Positions 6,701 through 13,689 of a stretch of 24,055 bases of DNA are shown piece by piece; the first letter of the stretch is position 1; the number at the start of each line of letters is the position of its first letter. Below the pieces are notes generated by a model. It saw only the letters and a list, made by a program, of their open reading frames with translations, made no database searches and was not told the DNA's origin. This DNA is from Flavobacteriales bacterium (lineage in GTDB: Bacteria; Bacteroidota; Bacteroidia; Flavobacteriales; Flavobacteriaceae): assembly GCA_027031025.1 (NCBI GenBank), contig JALVEJ010000239.1:1-24055 (forward strand), written 5' to 3'. The translations under genes were made by a program, and so were the position numbers.

Positions 6701-7297
6701 ATGTTTTTAGAAATACCTGTAAATCATAAAGACAATCTCGGTTGGATAGAAGTCATTACCGGCAGTATGTTTTCCGGTAAAACCGAAGAATTGATACGCC
6801 GCTTAAAACGGGCACAATTCGCCAAACAAAAGGTTGAGATATTCAAACCCAAAATCGATACGCGGTATCATGACACTAACATTGTGTCACATGATAAAAA
6901 CGAAATCCCTTCAACCGCTGTGGCTTCGCCGCAAGAAATCTTGTTATTGTCCGAAGATGTAGAAGTCGTCGGTATTGATGAAGCGCAATTTTTCTCTGAT
7001 GAAATAGTAGATGTGTGCAATGCCTTGGCAAATAAAGGGGTTAGAGTAGTGGTTGCCGGTCTTGATATGGATTTTATGGGCAAGCCATTCGGTCCTATGC
7101 CCTACTTGATGGCTATTGCCGAATATGTTACCAAGGTGCATGCTGTCTGTACCCGCACCGGAAATTTGGCTCATTACAGCTACCGCCTCACCGATGACGA
7201 CAAACTGGTTTTGCTGGGTGAAACCCAAGAGTATGAACCCCTTAGCCGTGCCGCATACGTCAAAGCCATGGCCGAACGCCAAAAAAAGAAAGCTTAA
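6701..7297 (+). CDS. tdk: Thymidine kinase (type II)
   Basis: Phosphorylates thymidine to dTMP with ATP in the salvage pathway; cytoplasmic. The 198-aa protein has the P-loop GSMFSGKT (21-28), the catalytic region GIDEAQFF with Asp93 and the base Glu94, and the thymidine-binding lasso region near YEPLSRAAY. Of the cysteines that usually bind structural zinc (two CxxC pairs in the E. coli enzyme), only Cys150 remains (VCTRTG); to my knowledge zinc ligands are also missing in related Bacteroidota enzymes. The ATG at 6701 is only about 26 bp from the end of the palindrome array, so any promoter must lie inside the repeats. The stop is 3 bp before the alr start, so the two form an operon. Confidence 0.95.
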   Translation: MFLEIPVNHKDNLGWIEVITGSMFSGKTEELIRRLKRAQFAKQKVEIFKPKIDTRYHDTNIVSHDKNEIPSTAVASPQEILLLSEDVEVVGIDEAQFFSDEIVDVCNALANKGVRVVVAGLDMDFMGKPFGPMPYLMAIAEYVTKVHAVCTRTGNLAHYSYRLTDDDKLVLLGETQEYEPLSRAAYVKAMAERQKKKA

Positions 7298-7300
7298 TTG

Positions 7301-8395
7301 ATGCGAGAAAGCCATATCGAAATTGATAGCCGCCGATTAGCTCACAATCTGGAAGTCATCAAGCAAAATTTGCTTCCGGATATCAAAATTTTGGCCAATT
7401 TGAAAGCTAATGCTTACGGTTTGGGCGCTTATGAAATCGGGAAATTTTTAGAACAACAGGGTATCGATTATTTTTCTGTCGCTTACATTAACGAAGCAGT
7501 AGATTTGCGACAAAAAGGCCTTAAAACAAACCTATTAGTTTTTAATCCGTCATTTGACCATTTTGATAGTTTAATACAATATCAATTGGAGCCGGAAGTC
7601 AGCTCGATGGCTTATCTCAAAGCACTCAACATGTTTTTGCAAAAAGAAAAAATAACAGGATTTCCCGTGCATCTCAAATTAGACACAGGTATGCACCGCG
7701 CCGGTATCATGTTAAATGAGTTGGATGAATTGATTCGACTACTAAAAACAAACAATTCTATAAAAATCAAAAGCGTTTTCTCTCATCTTGCAGCAGCAGA
7801 AGACCCCGATGAAGACACTTTTACTTCATCACAAATCAAGCGATTTGAACAAATGACCGAGCGGTTGACAAGCGATTTAAATAAAGTTTTTTTCAAGCAT
7901 TTACTCAATACAGCCGGCATTTTCAGGTTTTCACCAGCGCAATACGACATGGTGCGTCCGGGTTTGGGCTTATTTGGCTTTAACATGATTGCCGGACAAG
8001 AACACAGCTTACAACCCATTGTCCGCCTTAAAACCAAAATTAACCAAATAAAACATTTAAAAGCCGGCGATACGGTTGGATACAATCGCCTATTTAAAGT
8101 TGACAAAAATAGCCGTATCGGACTTTTGCCATTAGGCTATGCCGACGGTATTGACCGCCGGTTAGGTTATAAAAATTTATGGGTAAAATGTCGTGGTTAT
8201 AAAGTGCCGGTCGTAGGCACTATCAGTATGGATACCATGAGTATCGACCTGACCGGAACGCCCTGTCAACAAGGCGATGAAGTCATTGTGTTTGACTACG
8301 ACAGCCAAATTTACGATGTCGCCCGCAAACTCCAAACCATTCCTTATGAAATCATTGCCGGCTTAACCCGCCGGTTGCCCCGAATCATTATATGA
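7301..8395 (+). CDS. alr: Alanine racemase (PLP-dependent)
   Basis: Converts L-alanine to D-alanine for peptidoglycan. The protein (364 aa) has the N-terminal PLP barrel with lysine at Lys35 in NLKANAYGLG, then LKLDTGMHRAG and FSHLAAAED, and LNTAGIFRF and VRPGLGLFG. The C-terminal beta domain contains VGYNRLF with the probable catalytic tyrosine, LPLGYADG and GTISMDTMSIDL. Alr-type length is normal. In many Bacteroidota alr is fused behind murF; here it stands alone. I chose the ATG at 7301 over the TTG at 7298; it is 3 bp after the tdk stop, so translation is probably coupled. Confidence 0.95.
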   Translation: MRESHIEIDSRRLAHNLEVIKQNLLPDIKILANLKANAYGLGAYEIGKFLEQQGIDYFSVAYINEAVDLRQKGLKTNLLVFNPSFDHFDSLIQYQLEPEVSSMAYLKALNMFLQKEKITGFPVHLKLDTGMHRAGIMLNELDELIRLLKTNNSIKIKSVFSHLAAAEDPDEDTFTSSQIKRFEQMTERLTSDLNKVFFKHLLNTAGIFRFSPAQYDMVRPGLGLFGFNMIAGQEHSLQPIVRLKTKINQIKHLKAGDTVGYNRLFKVDKNSRIGLLPLGYADGIDRRLGYKNLWVKCRGYKVPVVGTISMDTMSIDLTGTPCQQGDEVIVFDYDSQIYDVARKLQTIPYEIIAGLTRRLPRIII

Positions 8396-8403
8396 AACCG
8401 ACA

Positions 8404-8504
8404 TGATTAAAATAATTATTAAACACACAACGCCTGCCCCGACTTTTGTCGTGGGAAATGATTATTTTAATCATCAAAGGTTATCCCGACGACGGTCGGG
8501 AACC
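8404..8504. repeat. Compound inverted repeats after alr
   Basis: A perfect 13-bp inverted repeat TGATTAAAATAAT (8404-8416) / ATTATTTTAATCA (8461-8473) encloses a smaller stem around CCCGAC-TTTT-GTCG. It is followed by a GC-rich hairpin, TCCCGAC (8484-8490) / GTCGGGA (8495-8501), extended by GGTT/AACC (8479-8482 and 8501-8504, allowing a 2-nt bulge). It probably acts as the 3' end of the tdk-alr transcript and looks like dispersed palindromic repeats. The rest of the 327-bp gap 8396-8722 is AT-rich with only the promoter at 8654-8686. Confidence 0.7.
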
Positions 8505-8653
8505 ATAATGTTAAATAAAAAATAAACAGATGAAAAAACCTGTTTACCACAGCTTTTAATAAGGTCGGGGATATATTGGGATACCGATATTTTTTCAATC
8601 AACAAACATACCGAAACAAATATTTAAAGTTTGAAACCATCAAGAAAAAGCCC

Positions 8654-8686
8654 TTGTTAATATTAATTTAAAATTTATTAACTTTG
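8654..8686 (+). promoter_or_regulatory. Bacteroidota-type promoter of the glucosaminidase/LysM gene
   Basis: TTG at 8654-8656 and TAACTTTG at 8679-8686 are separated by 22 bp, matching the TTG-N17-23-TAnnTTTG consensus. Transcription would start around 8692, about 30 nt before the ATG at 8723. Confidence 0.7.
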
Positions 8687-8722
8687 TGTATCGGAATTTT
8701 ATTCGATTTCAAAACAACATCT

Positions 8723-10048
8723 ATGAAAAAACTATTATACTTTGGCAGCATTTTATTGGTTTTAAACAGTTGTGGCGGTTCCAAAAAAACCATATCAAAA
8801 ACACAAACGGAAAAACCAGAAAAAACCATTCAACCAAAAGTCCAACAACCGGATACCAAAGGGAAAGATTTAGATTTTGCCACATTGAGATATATTGCAA
8901 AATTTGAAGATGTTGCTAAAAAAGAAATGAAAGAATATGGTGTGCCGGCTAGTATTACTTTGGCACAAGGTATCTTAGAGTCCCAATCGGGCAAAAGCCG
9001 CTTGGCAGTTGAGGGCAATAATCATTTCGGCATCAAATGTCATGACAACTGGCACGGCGAAAAAATCTTGCACGATGACAATAAAGCCCAAGAATGTTTT
9101 AGAAAATATAACAATCCGGAAGAATCTTTTAAAGACCATTCTCAATTTTTAGCCGGACGTAAGCGCTATGCTTTTCTATTTCGTTTGCCTATTACAGATT
9201 ACGAAGCTTGGGCAAGAGGCTTAAAGAAAGCCGGCTATGCCACTGACCCCAGTTACCCGGATAAATTAATTTATATCATCGAAAAATACCATTTGGATAA
9301 ATTGGACAAAGATGTTTTGGCACAAATGAGCGTAAAAGTAGATGAAGCGGAAGAAAACCATCAAGATAAAAAGAAAAAATTTATTTATGAAGTTCAAGAA
9401 GGCGAAACCTTGTTTACCATCTCTAGGAAATTTAATGTGCCGGTTAAAGATATTCAACGAATTAACAACTTGAATGATTTTGATATTTATAAAGGACAAA
9501 TTTTGGTATTGACCGAGAGTGATAATACCGCCCAAACCGAAACAACTCCAAACACTTCCGAAGAGCGTGATGCGGACAATTCTCAAGTAACACAAACAGG
9601 AGAAGCCACAACAACACCGGTTGATAAAACAATCGTAACCAAAAAAGAACCCGAAGTCAAAATGAATGAAAACGACCTCATGTTACACGTGGTCAAGCAA
9701 GGTGAAACCTTGTTTTCAATTAGCAAAATGTATCAAGTAGATATTGAAACCTTAAAAAAGATTAACGGTTTAATTAATAATGATATTGCCGTTGGAAAGG
9801 TTATCAAAATTCCGCGAAGCCAAACCGGAAAGGCTCAAACTACCAAGGTCCATGACAAACCAATTGAGCCGGTTGAACAAGACGCCAAGACCGATAATAA
9901 CGATGGAGCAGTTTATCACATAGTAAAGCCCGGTGAAACACTATATCGTATTCACGTCAACTATAAAGTGCCTATTAGCAAATTGCGAAAATTAAATCAT
10001 TTAAAAGGCAACTACATCAAAGTAGGACAAAAAATCAGAGTAAAATAG
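8723..10048 (+). CDS. Glucosaminidase lipoprotein with three LysM domains
   Basis: A likely peptidoglycan hydrolase (beta-N-acetylglucosaminidase, FlgJ/LytG-like fold) anchored in the envelope. The 441-aa protein has a lipoprotein signal with the lipobox LNSC (Cys17), a linker, a glucosaminidase domain at ~55-195 with the probable catalytic Glu86 in ILESQSG and the NNHFGIKC motif, then LysM domains at ~221-263, 320-364 and 397-440, each beginning with a G-E-T-L core, separated by Thr/Lys/Glu-rich linkers. LysM domains bind the glycan backbone. The frame is open upstream to a TTG at 8684, but that overlaps the -7 box of the promoter and would bury the signal peptide, so the ATG at 8723 is the start. 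It probably acts in cell-wall remodelling or daughter-cell separation. Confidence 0.92.
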   Translation: MKKLLYFGSILLVLNSCGGSKKTISKTQTEKPEKTIQPKVQQPDTKGKDLDFATLRYIAKFEDVAKKEMKEYGVPASITLAQGILESQSGKSRLAVEGNNHFGIKCHDNWHGEKILHDDNKAQECFRKYNNPEESFKDHSQFLAGRKRYAFLFRLPITDYEAWARGLKKAGYATDPSYPDKLIYIIEKYHLDKLDKDVLAQMSVKVDEAEENHQDKKKKFIYEVQEGETLFTISRKFNVPVKDIQRINNLNDFDIYKGQILVLTESDNTAQTETTPNTSEERDADNSQVTQTGEATTTPVDKTIVTKKEPEVKMNENDLMLHVVKQGETLFSISKMYQVDIETLKKINGLINNDIAVGKVIKIPRSQTGKAQTTKVHDKPIEPVEQDAKTDNNDGAVYHIVKPGETLYRIHVNYKVPISKLRKLNHLKGNYIKVGQKIRVK

Positions 10049-10138
10049 AAATTTTAAGATTCTATGTTAATTTAAGTGAGTAGCACTTGTCATATCTTAA
10101 ACAGTTAGGTGCCGCTTTAATGCTTATTCCGTTTTTAA

Positions 10139-10263
10139 GAACCCCAAAGGGATATATTTATTGTAAAAATTTATAACGTTAAAAACAACCCCGATGGGGT
10201 GACATTATTATAGTAAAATAATACAAATATACCATTGAACCCCGAAGGGGTGACATTATTATA
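10139..10263. repeat. REP-like GC hairpins with conserved tail (three copies)
   Basis: Two close copies at 10188-10212 and 10239-10263 read ACCCC-GAt/a-GGGGT followed by the same 12-nt tail GACATTATTATA; their starts are 51 bp apart. A degraded copy (ACCCCAAAGGG) lies at 10141. The copies fill the gap between the convergent LysM and YebC genes (10049-10304), where they may stop or stabilise transcripts from both sides. No gene is supported in the gap. Confidence 0.8.
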
Positions 10264-10304
10264 AAGCAATCAAATTACCCACACAAAACAACCTGGTGCT
10301 AACT

Positions 10305-11030
10305 TTAAGATTCCGATGTATCCATAGTGTGATAAACATTTTGAACATCATCGTCTTCTTCCATTTTTTCCAACAATTTTTCAACCTCGGCTTGTTGTTC
10401 AGTGGTTAATTTTTTAGTGACTTGCGGGATGTATTCAAAACCCGAAGATAAAATTTCCAGTTTATTTCCCTCCAAATATTTTTGGATATTACCATATTCT
10501 TCAAAAGGCGCATAAATCAAAATACCATCTTCGTCTTCAAAAATTTCTTCAACATTAAAATCTATAAGTTCTAACTCTAGGTCTTCCAAATCCATAGGCA
10601 AATTTTCTTTGTTTATTCGAAAATTACACACATGGTCAAACATAAATATCACCGAACCCGAAGTGCCGAGCGTTCCGTTATATTTATTAAAGTAACTGCG
10701 AACATTACCCACTGTCCGGTTATTATTATCCGTAGCGGTTTCAACCAACACGGCTATCCCATGCGGGGCATAACCTTCATATAATACGGTTTTGTAACCC
10801 GCTGTATCCTTATCAGAAGCTTTTTTAATGGCACGTTCAATATTGTCTTTGGGCATATTTGCCGCCTTGGCATTTTGTATGGCTGCACGTAAGCGGGCAT
10901 TGGTGTCCGGATTTGGTCCACCTTCTTTTACTGCCATGGATATTTCGCGACCTATTTTGGTAAAGGTCTTTGCCATGGTTGCCCAACGTTTAAACTTTCT
11001 TGCTTTTCTAAATTCAAATGCTCTTCCCAT
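10305..11030 (-). CDS. YebC/PmpR/TACO1-family protein
   Basis: A 241-aa protein of the YebC family, cytoplasmic. The N-terminus is the Bacteroidota form MGRAFEFRKARKFKRW followed by MAKTFTKIGREI, then KEGGPNPDTNARLR, AKAANMPKDNIERAIKKA, YEGYAPHGIAVLVE and TDNNNRT, all family signatures, with GTLGTSGSVIFMF in the middle and an acidic tail. Members have been reported as transcription regulators (PmpR) and more recently as factors that help ribosomes through difficult sequences such as proline stretches, so the annotation as transcription regulator should be treated with care. The full-length start at 11030 is supported by the conserved MGRAFEFRK. It converges on the LysM gene; the next gene upstream on the same strand is the permease, 121 bp away. 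Confidence 0.93.
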   Translation of the reverse strand: MGRAFEFRKARKFKRWATMAKTFTKIGREISMAVKEGGPNPDTNARLRAAIQNAKAANMPKDNIERAIKKASDKDTAGYKTVLYEGYAPHGIAVLVETATDNNNRTVGNVRSYFNKYNGTLGTSGSVIFMFDHVCNFRINKENLPMDLEDLELELIDFNVEEIFEDEDGILIYAPFEEYGNIQKYLEGNKLEILSSGFEYIPQVTKKLTTEQQAEVEKLLEKMEEDDDVQNVYHTMDTSES

Positions 11031-11151
11031 ATTTTGGTTATTTGATAATATTGATGATTCGGTTATTTGTTTGTCATTTTGGACGCAGAGAGAAATCCCA
11101 TTACTAATATAGGCGTTGACCGCTACATATTGCGCACTTTCTTACTTATCA

Positions 11152-12405
11152 CTAATGGTTAATCTCTCCTAGTTTTTCCGGTTCATGTTTATATTTGAAC
11201 AAAATAGCGAATAATATGGCAATTACCAAAGCATACAGCGCAAATACAAACCAGATATTTTGCCAATCTCTAACGCCGTTATTGGTAAAATGGTCTATAA
11301 TAACACCACTTCCATAAGCCCCCAACATGGCTCCTAAACCATTGGTCATAATCATAAATAAACCTTGTGCCGAAGCCCTGATTTTCGGATTGGTTTCTTG
11401 TTCTACAAACAAAGAACCCGAAATATTGAAAAAATCGAATGCCATACCATAGACAATCATAGACAAAATAATAGCCACGGCACCAATACCTACCGGACTG
11501 CCGACGCCGAATAAGCCAAACCTTAAAAACCAAGCCAACATGCTCATTATCATGACTTTTTTAATACCGAAACGTTTTAGAAAGAATGGTATGGTTAAAA
11601 TAAAAATGGTTTCGGAAATCTGTGATAATGACATCACAAAACCATTATGTTTTACAATAATACTATCTTTAAATAGCGAATTATTGCCAAAATCGTGCAA
11701 AAAAGCTTCCCCCCACATATTGGTGATTTGCAAAGCAGCGCCTAACAGCATGGAAAAAATAAAGAAAATAGCCATTTTTTTATCTTTAAACAGCACAAAA
11801 GCATCTAAGCCCAAAGCTTGAGTTAAAGATTTCTTACCGGCTTCCTTCTCCAGCGGACAATCGGGTAAAGTGAATGTATATAAACCCAATAAAACCGAAG
11901 CAACTGCTGCAAAATAAAATTGTTTTTCATTGATACCCCAGCCAAACAAATCCGTTATCCAAGTTGCTAAAATAAATCCGATGGTCCCCCAAACTCTTAT
12001 TGGTGGAAAGGTTTTAACAACATCATAATCATTACGTTCTAAAATACAATAAGATATGGTATTGTCCAAGGCAATAGTGGGCATATACAACATCAAATAT
12101 AACAAGGTATACAAATATACGCCGTTAAAATCTGTTTGTTGGGCTAAAAAATACAACAAAACACCTCCTAAAATATGAAGAAGGGCAAACAATTTATTAG
12201 GGCCCAACCATTTGTCGGCTATAATCCCCATAATGCCGGGCATAATCAAAGAGGCTAACCCCAAAGTCATAAATACCGCCCCTATTTGTGTGCCGCTGAA
12301 ATGTAAAGTGGCAAACATATATTTGCCAAAAGACAACAGCCAGGCACCAAATACAAAAAATTCTAAAAAATTGAGTATGGTCAATTTAAATTTTATGCTA
12401 TTCAT
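11152..12405 (-). CDS. NupG-like nucleoside:H+ symporter (MFS)
   Basis: A 417-aa inner-membrane transporter with about 12 hydrophobic helices. Diagnostic segments are LTILNFLEFFVFGAW in helix 1, IMGIIADKW after helix 2, FPPIRVWGTIGF at the start of helix 5 and a conserved TNMWGEAFL segment in the second half; these fit the nucleoside:H+ symporter (NupG/XapB) family of MFS carriers, which import nucleosides by proton symport. Its presence with tdk, pyrH and a PfkB kinase in the same window fits nucleoside scavenging. A promoter lies just upstream at 12425-12455. The substrate range is not visible from sequence. Confidence 0.88.
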   Translation of the reverse strand: MNSIKFKLTILNFLEFFVFGAWLLSFGKYMFATLHFSGTQIGAVFMTLGLASLIMPGIMGIIADKWLGPNKLFALLHILGGVLLYFLAQQTDFNGVYLYTLLYLMLYMPTIALDNTISYCILERNDYDVVKTFPPIRVWGTIGFILATWITDLFGWGINEKQFYFAAVASVLLGLYTFTLPDCPLEKEAGKKSLTQALGLDAFVLFKDKKMAIFFIFSMLLGAALQITNMWGEAFLHDFGNNSLFKDSIIVKHNGFVMSLSQISETIFILTIPFFLKRFGIKKVMIMSMLAWFLRFGLFGVGSPVGIGAVAIILSMIVYGMAFDFFNISGSLFVEQETNPKIRASAQGLFMIMTNGLGAMLGAYGSGVIIDHFTNNGVRDWQNIWFVFALYALVIAILFAILFKYKHEPEKLGEINH

Positions 12406-12424
12406 AGTCTTTATTTTGGTTGAA

Positions 12425-12455
12425 CAAACTTACAATTTTACGTGTTAATAGCCAA
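12425..12455 (-). promoter_or_regulatory. Bacteroidota-type promoter of the nucleoside permease gene
   Basis: On the minus strand TTG (12455-12453) and TAAGTTTG (12432-12425) are 20 bp apart, a close match to TTG-N17-23-TAnnTTTG. The predicted start site is only a few to ~15 nt before the ATG at 12405, giving a very short leader. Confidence 0.7.
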
Positions 12456-12500
12456 AAATGATTTTAACATCTTTGTATAATCAAATATTATCTTGATATT

Positions 12501-12535
12501 AAGACCTGCTAGGTTTTGGAAACCTGGTAGGTCTT
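12501..12535. repeat. 15-bp-stem palindrome (GACCTGCTAGG type)
   Basis: Left arm 12501-12515 and right arm 12521-12535 pair along 15 bp with two G-T wobbles around a 5-nt loop. It resembles the GACCT...AGGTC palindromes dispersed in Flavobacteria. It lies between the permease promoter and the MITE-like element; with its T-run it could also terminate transcription in either direction. Confidence 0.75.
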
Positions 12536-12550
12536 TGAGAGTTTTTTAAT

Positions 12551-12742
12551 CTAGTGTCATGTCAAGTGTATTATGACGCATAAGCCGAAGCGGTGTACTG
12601 AGCTTGCCAAAGTATTATTTTTGTGGAGAGCAAGGCATAAAATTTTCAGCATAGCCGTATCTATGGTTAAAATTTTTAACGCAGCTATCTGCAAAAAGAA
12701 CGAGTGCTTGGTATGACAATAATATGCTTGACAGGACACTAG
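12551..12742. mobile_element. 192-bp MITE-like element with terminal inverted repeats
   Basis: The ends are inverted copies of each other: the first 24 bases (starting CTAGTGTC, then TGTCAAG and TATTAT) match the reverse complement of the last 24 at 21 positions, and weaker similarity continues inward. The outermost bases are CTAG on both sides, which may be part of the inverted repeat or a CTAG target duplication. The interior holds a second imperfect palindrome (about 12628-12695) with two AAAATTTT blocks and CATAG/CTATG arms around CCGTAT. No transposase is encoded; a 60-codon frame inside is not protein-like. It lies in the 421-bp gap 12406-12826 between pyrH and the permease; the remaining 12743-12826 shows nothing clear. 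Confidence 0.75.
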
Positions 12743-12826
12743 TATAGCTGACAGTTTTCAAAATCTAATAGGTTTTTATTTTCCTTACTTACACAGAGCT
12801 GTATATTTTATAGTTAATAGAGAATA

Positions 12827-13531
12827 TTATTGCACAAAGGTGCCTATCCGTTCTCCCTTAACAACTTTTAATAAATTCCCTTTTGTATTCATATCAAAAA
12901 CCAATATAGGCAGACGATTATCTTTTGCTAATGCAAAAGCCGTGCTATCCATAATTTTAAGTCCTTTTTGCAAGGCTTCATCATAAGAAATTTTATCAAA
13001 CTTCACCGCATCGTGATGTTTTTCCGGATCTTTGTCGTAAATACCATCTACACGTGTGCCTTTTAAAATCACATCGGCATCAATCTCCAATGCTCTTAAA
13101 ACTGCGCCGGTATCGGTTGTAAAAAACGGATTGCCGGTCCCACCGGAAAAAATCACAATTTTTCCGTTGGATAAGGCTTGCTTGGCTTTAAGCGGATGAA
13201 CCTCATCGGCTACTTTGTCTATTTTTAAGCCGCTTAACAGTTCCGCATTAATGCCGTTTTGCAACAACACACTTTGCAATGCCATACCGTTAATAACCGT
13301 TGCCAGCATGCCCATAAAGTCACCTTGTGTGCGGTTCATCTGTTTGCCGGCTTCCGACAAACCTCTAAAAATATTACCACCACCGATAACCAAACCAATT
13401 TCAACTCCTTTGTCATAAATAGTTTTGATTTCTTGTACAAATTCATCGACTTTGCCGGGATCAATACCGTAAGTTTTGTTCCCCATCAGCGATTCGCCAC
13501 TGAGCTTTAGAAGTATTCTGTTGTATTTCAT
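12827..13531 (-). CDS. pyrH: UMP kinase
   Basis: Phosphorylates UMP to UDP with ATP in pyrimidine nucleotide synthesis; a hexameric cytoplasmic enzyme of the amino-acid-kinase fold, usually allosterically controlled by GTP/UTP. The 234-aa protein has KLSGESL (9-15), the phosphate-binding GGGNIFRG (50-57), GGTGNPFFTTDT (130-141) and KGTRVDGIYDKDP, and ends at the usual length. In most bacteria pyrH is followed by frr (ribosome recycling factor). Here the downstream side holds the MITE-like element and the permease instead, so frr has been separated. Confidence 0.97.
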   Translation of the reverse strand: MKYNRILLKLSGESLMGNKTYGIDPGKVDEFVQEIKTIYDKGVEIGLVIGGGNIFRGLSEAGKQMNRTQGDFMGMLATVINGMALQSVLLQNGINAELLSGLKIDKVADEVHPLKAKQALSNGKIVIFSGGTGNPFFTTDTGAVLRALEIDADVILKGTRVDGIYDKDPEKHHDAVKFDKISYDEALQKGLKIMDSTAFALAKDNRLPILVFDMNTKGNLLKVVKGERIGTFVQ

Positions 13532-13635
13532 TAATATTTTATTTAATTTTTAAAAATAATAGGATCTACAAAATATGCACTTGTTTGAACGGCGTCAGAT
13601 TTGACAACCCACGACTCTCGTTTAAATATTTTATT

Positions 13636-13662
13636 CAAACTTAATATGTTGAATTTCAACAA
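13636..13662 (-). promoter_or_regulatory. Candidate promoter of pyrH
   Basis: TAAGTTTG (13643-13636) on the minus strand fits TAnnTTTG; a TTG (13662-13660) is 16 bp upstream, one base short of the usual spacing. The leader to the pyrH ATG at 13531 would be about 100 nt. Confidence 0.45.
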
Positions 13663-13689
13663 CTAATTTTCAATTACAAGCAATTACTG

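Noticed and set aside
6944..7315. 123-codon minus-strand frame opposite tdk
   Set aside because: It is antisense to a certain gene, shares its codon-driven openness and has no motif.
9266..9595. 109-codon minus-strand frame with hydrophobic stretches
   Set aside because: It is antisense to the LysM gene; the hydrophobic runs come from the complement of Lys/Glu-rich coding sequence.
12557..12739. 60-codon minus-strand frame as a gene
   Set aside because: It coincides with the MITE-like element and its inverted ends; the translation is not protein-like.
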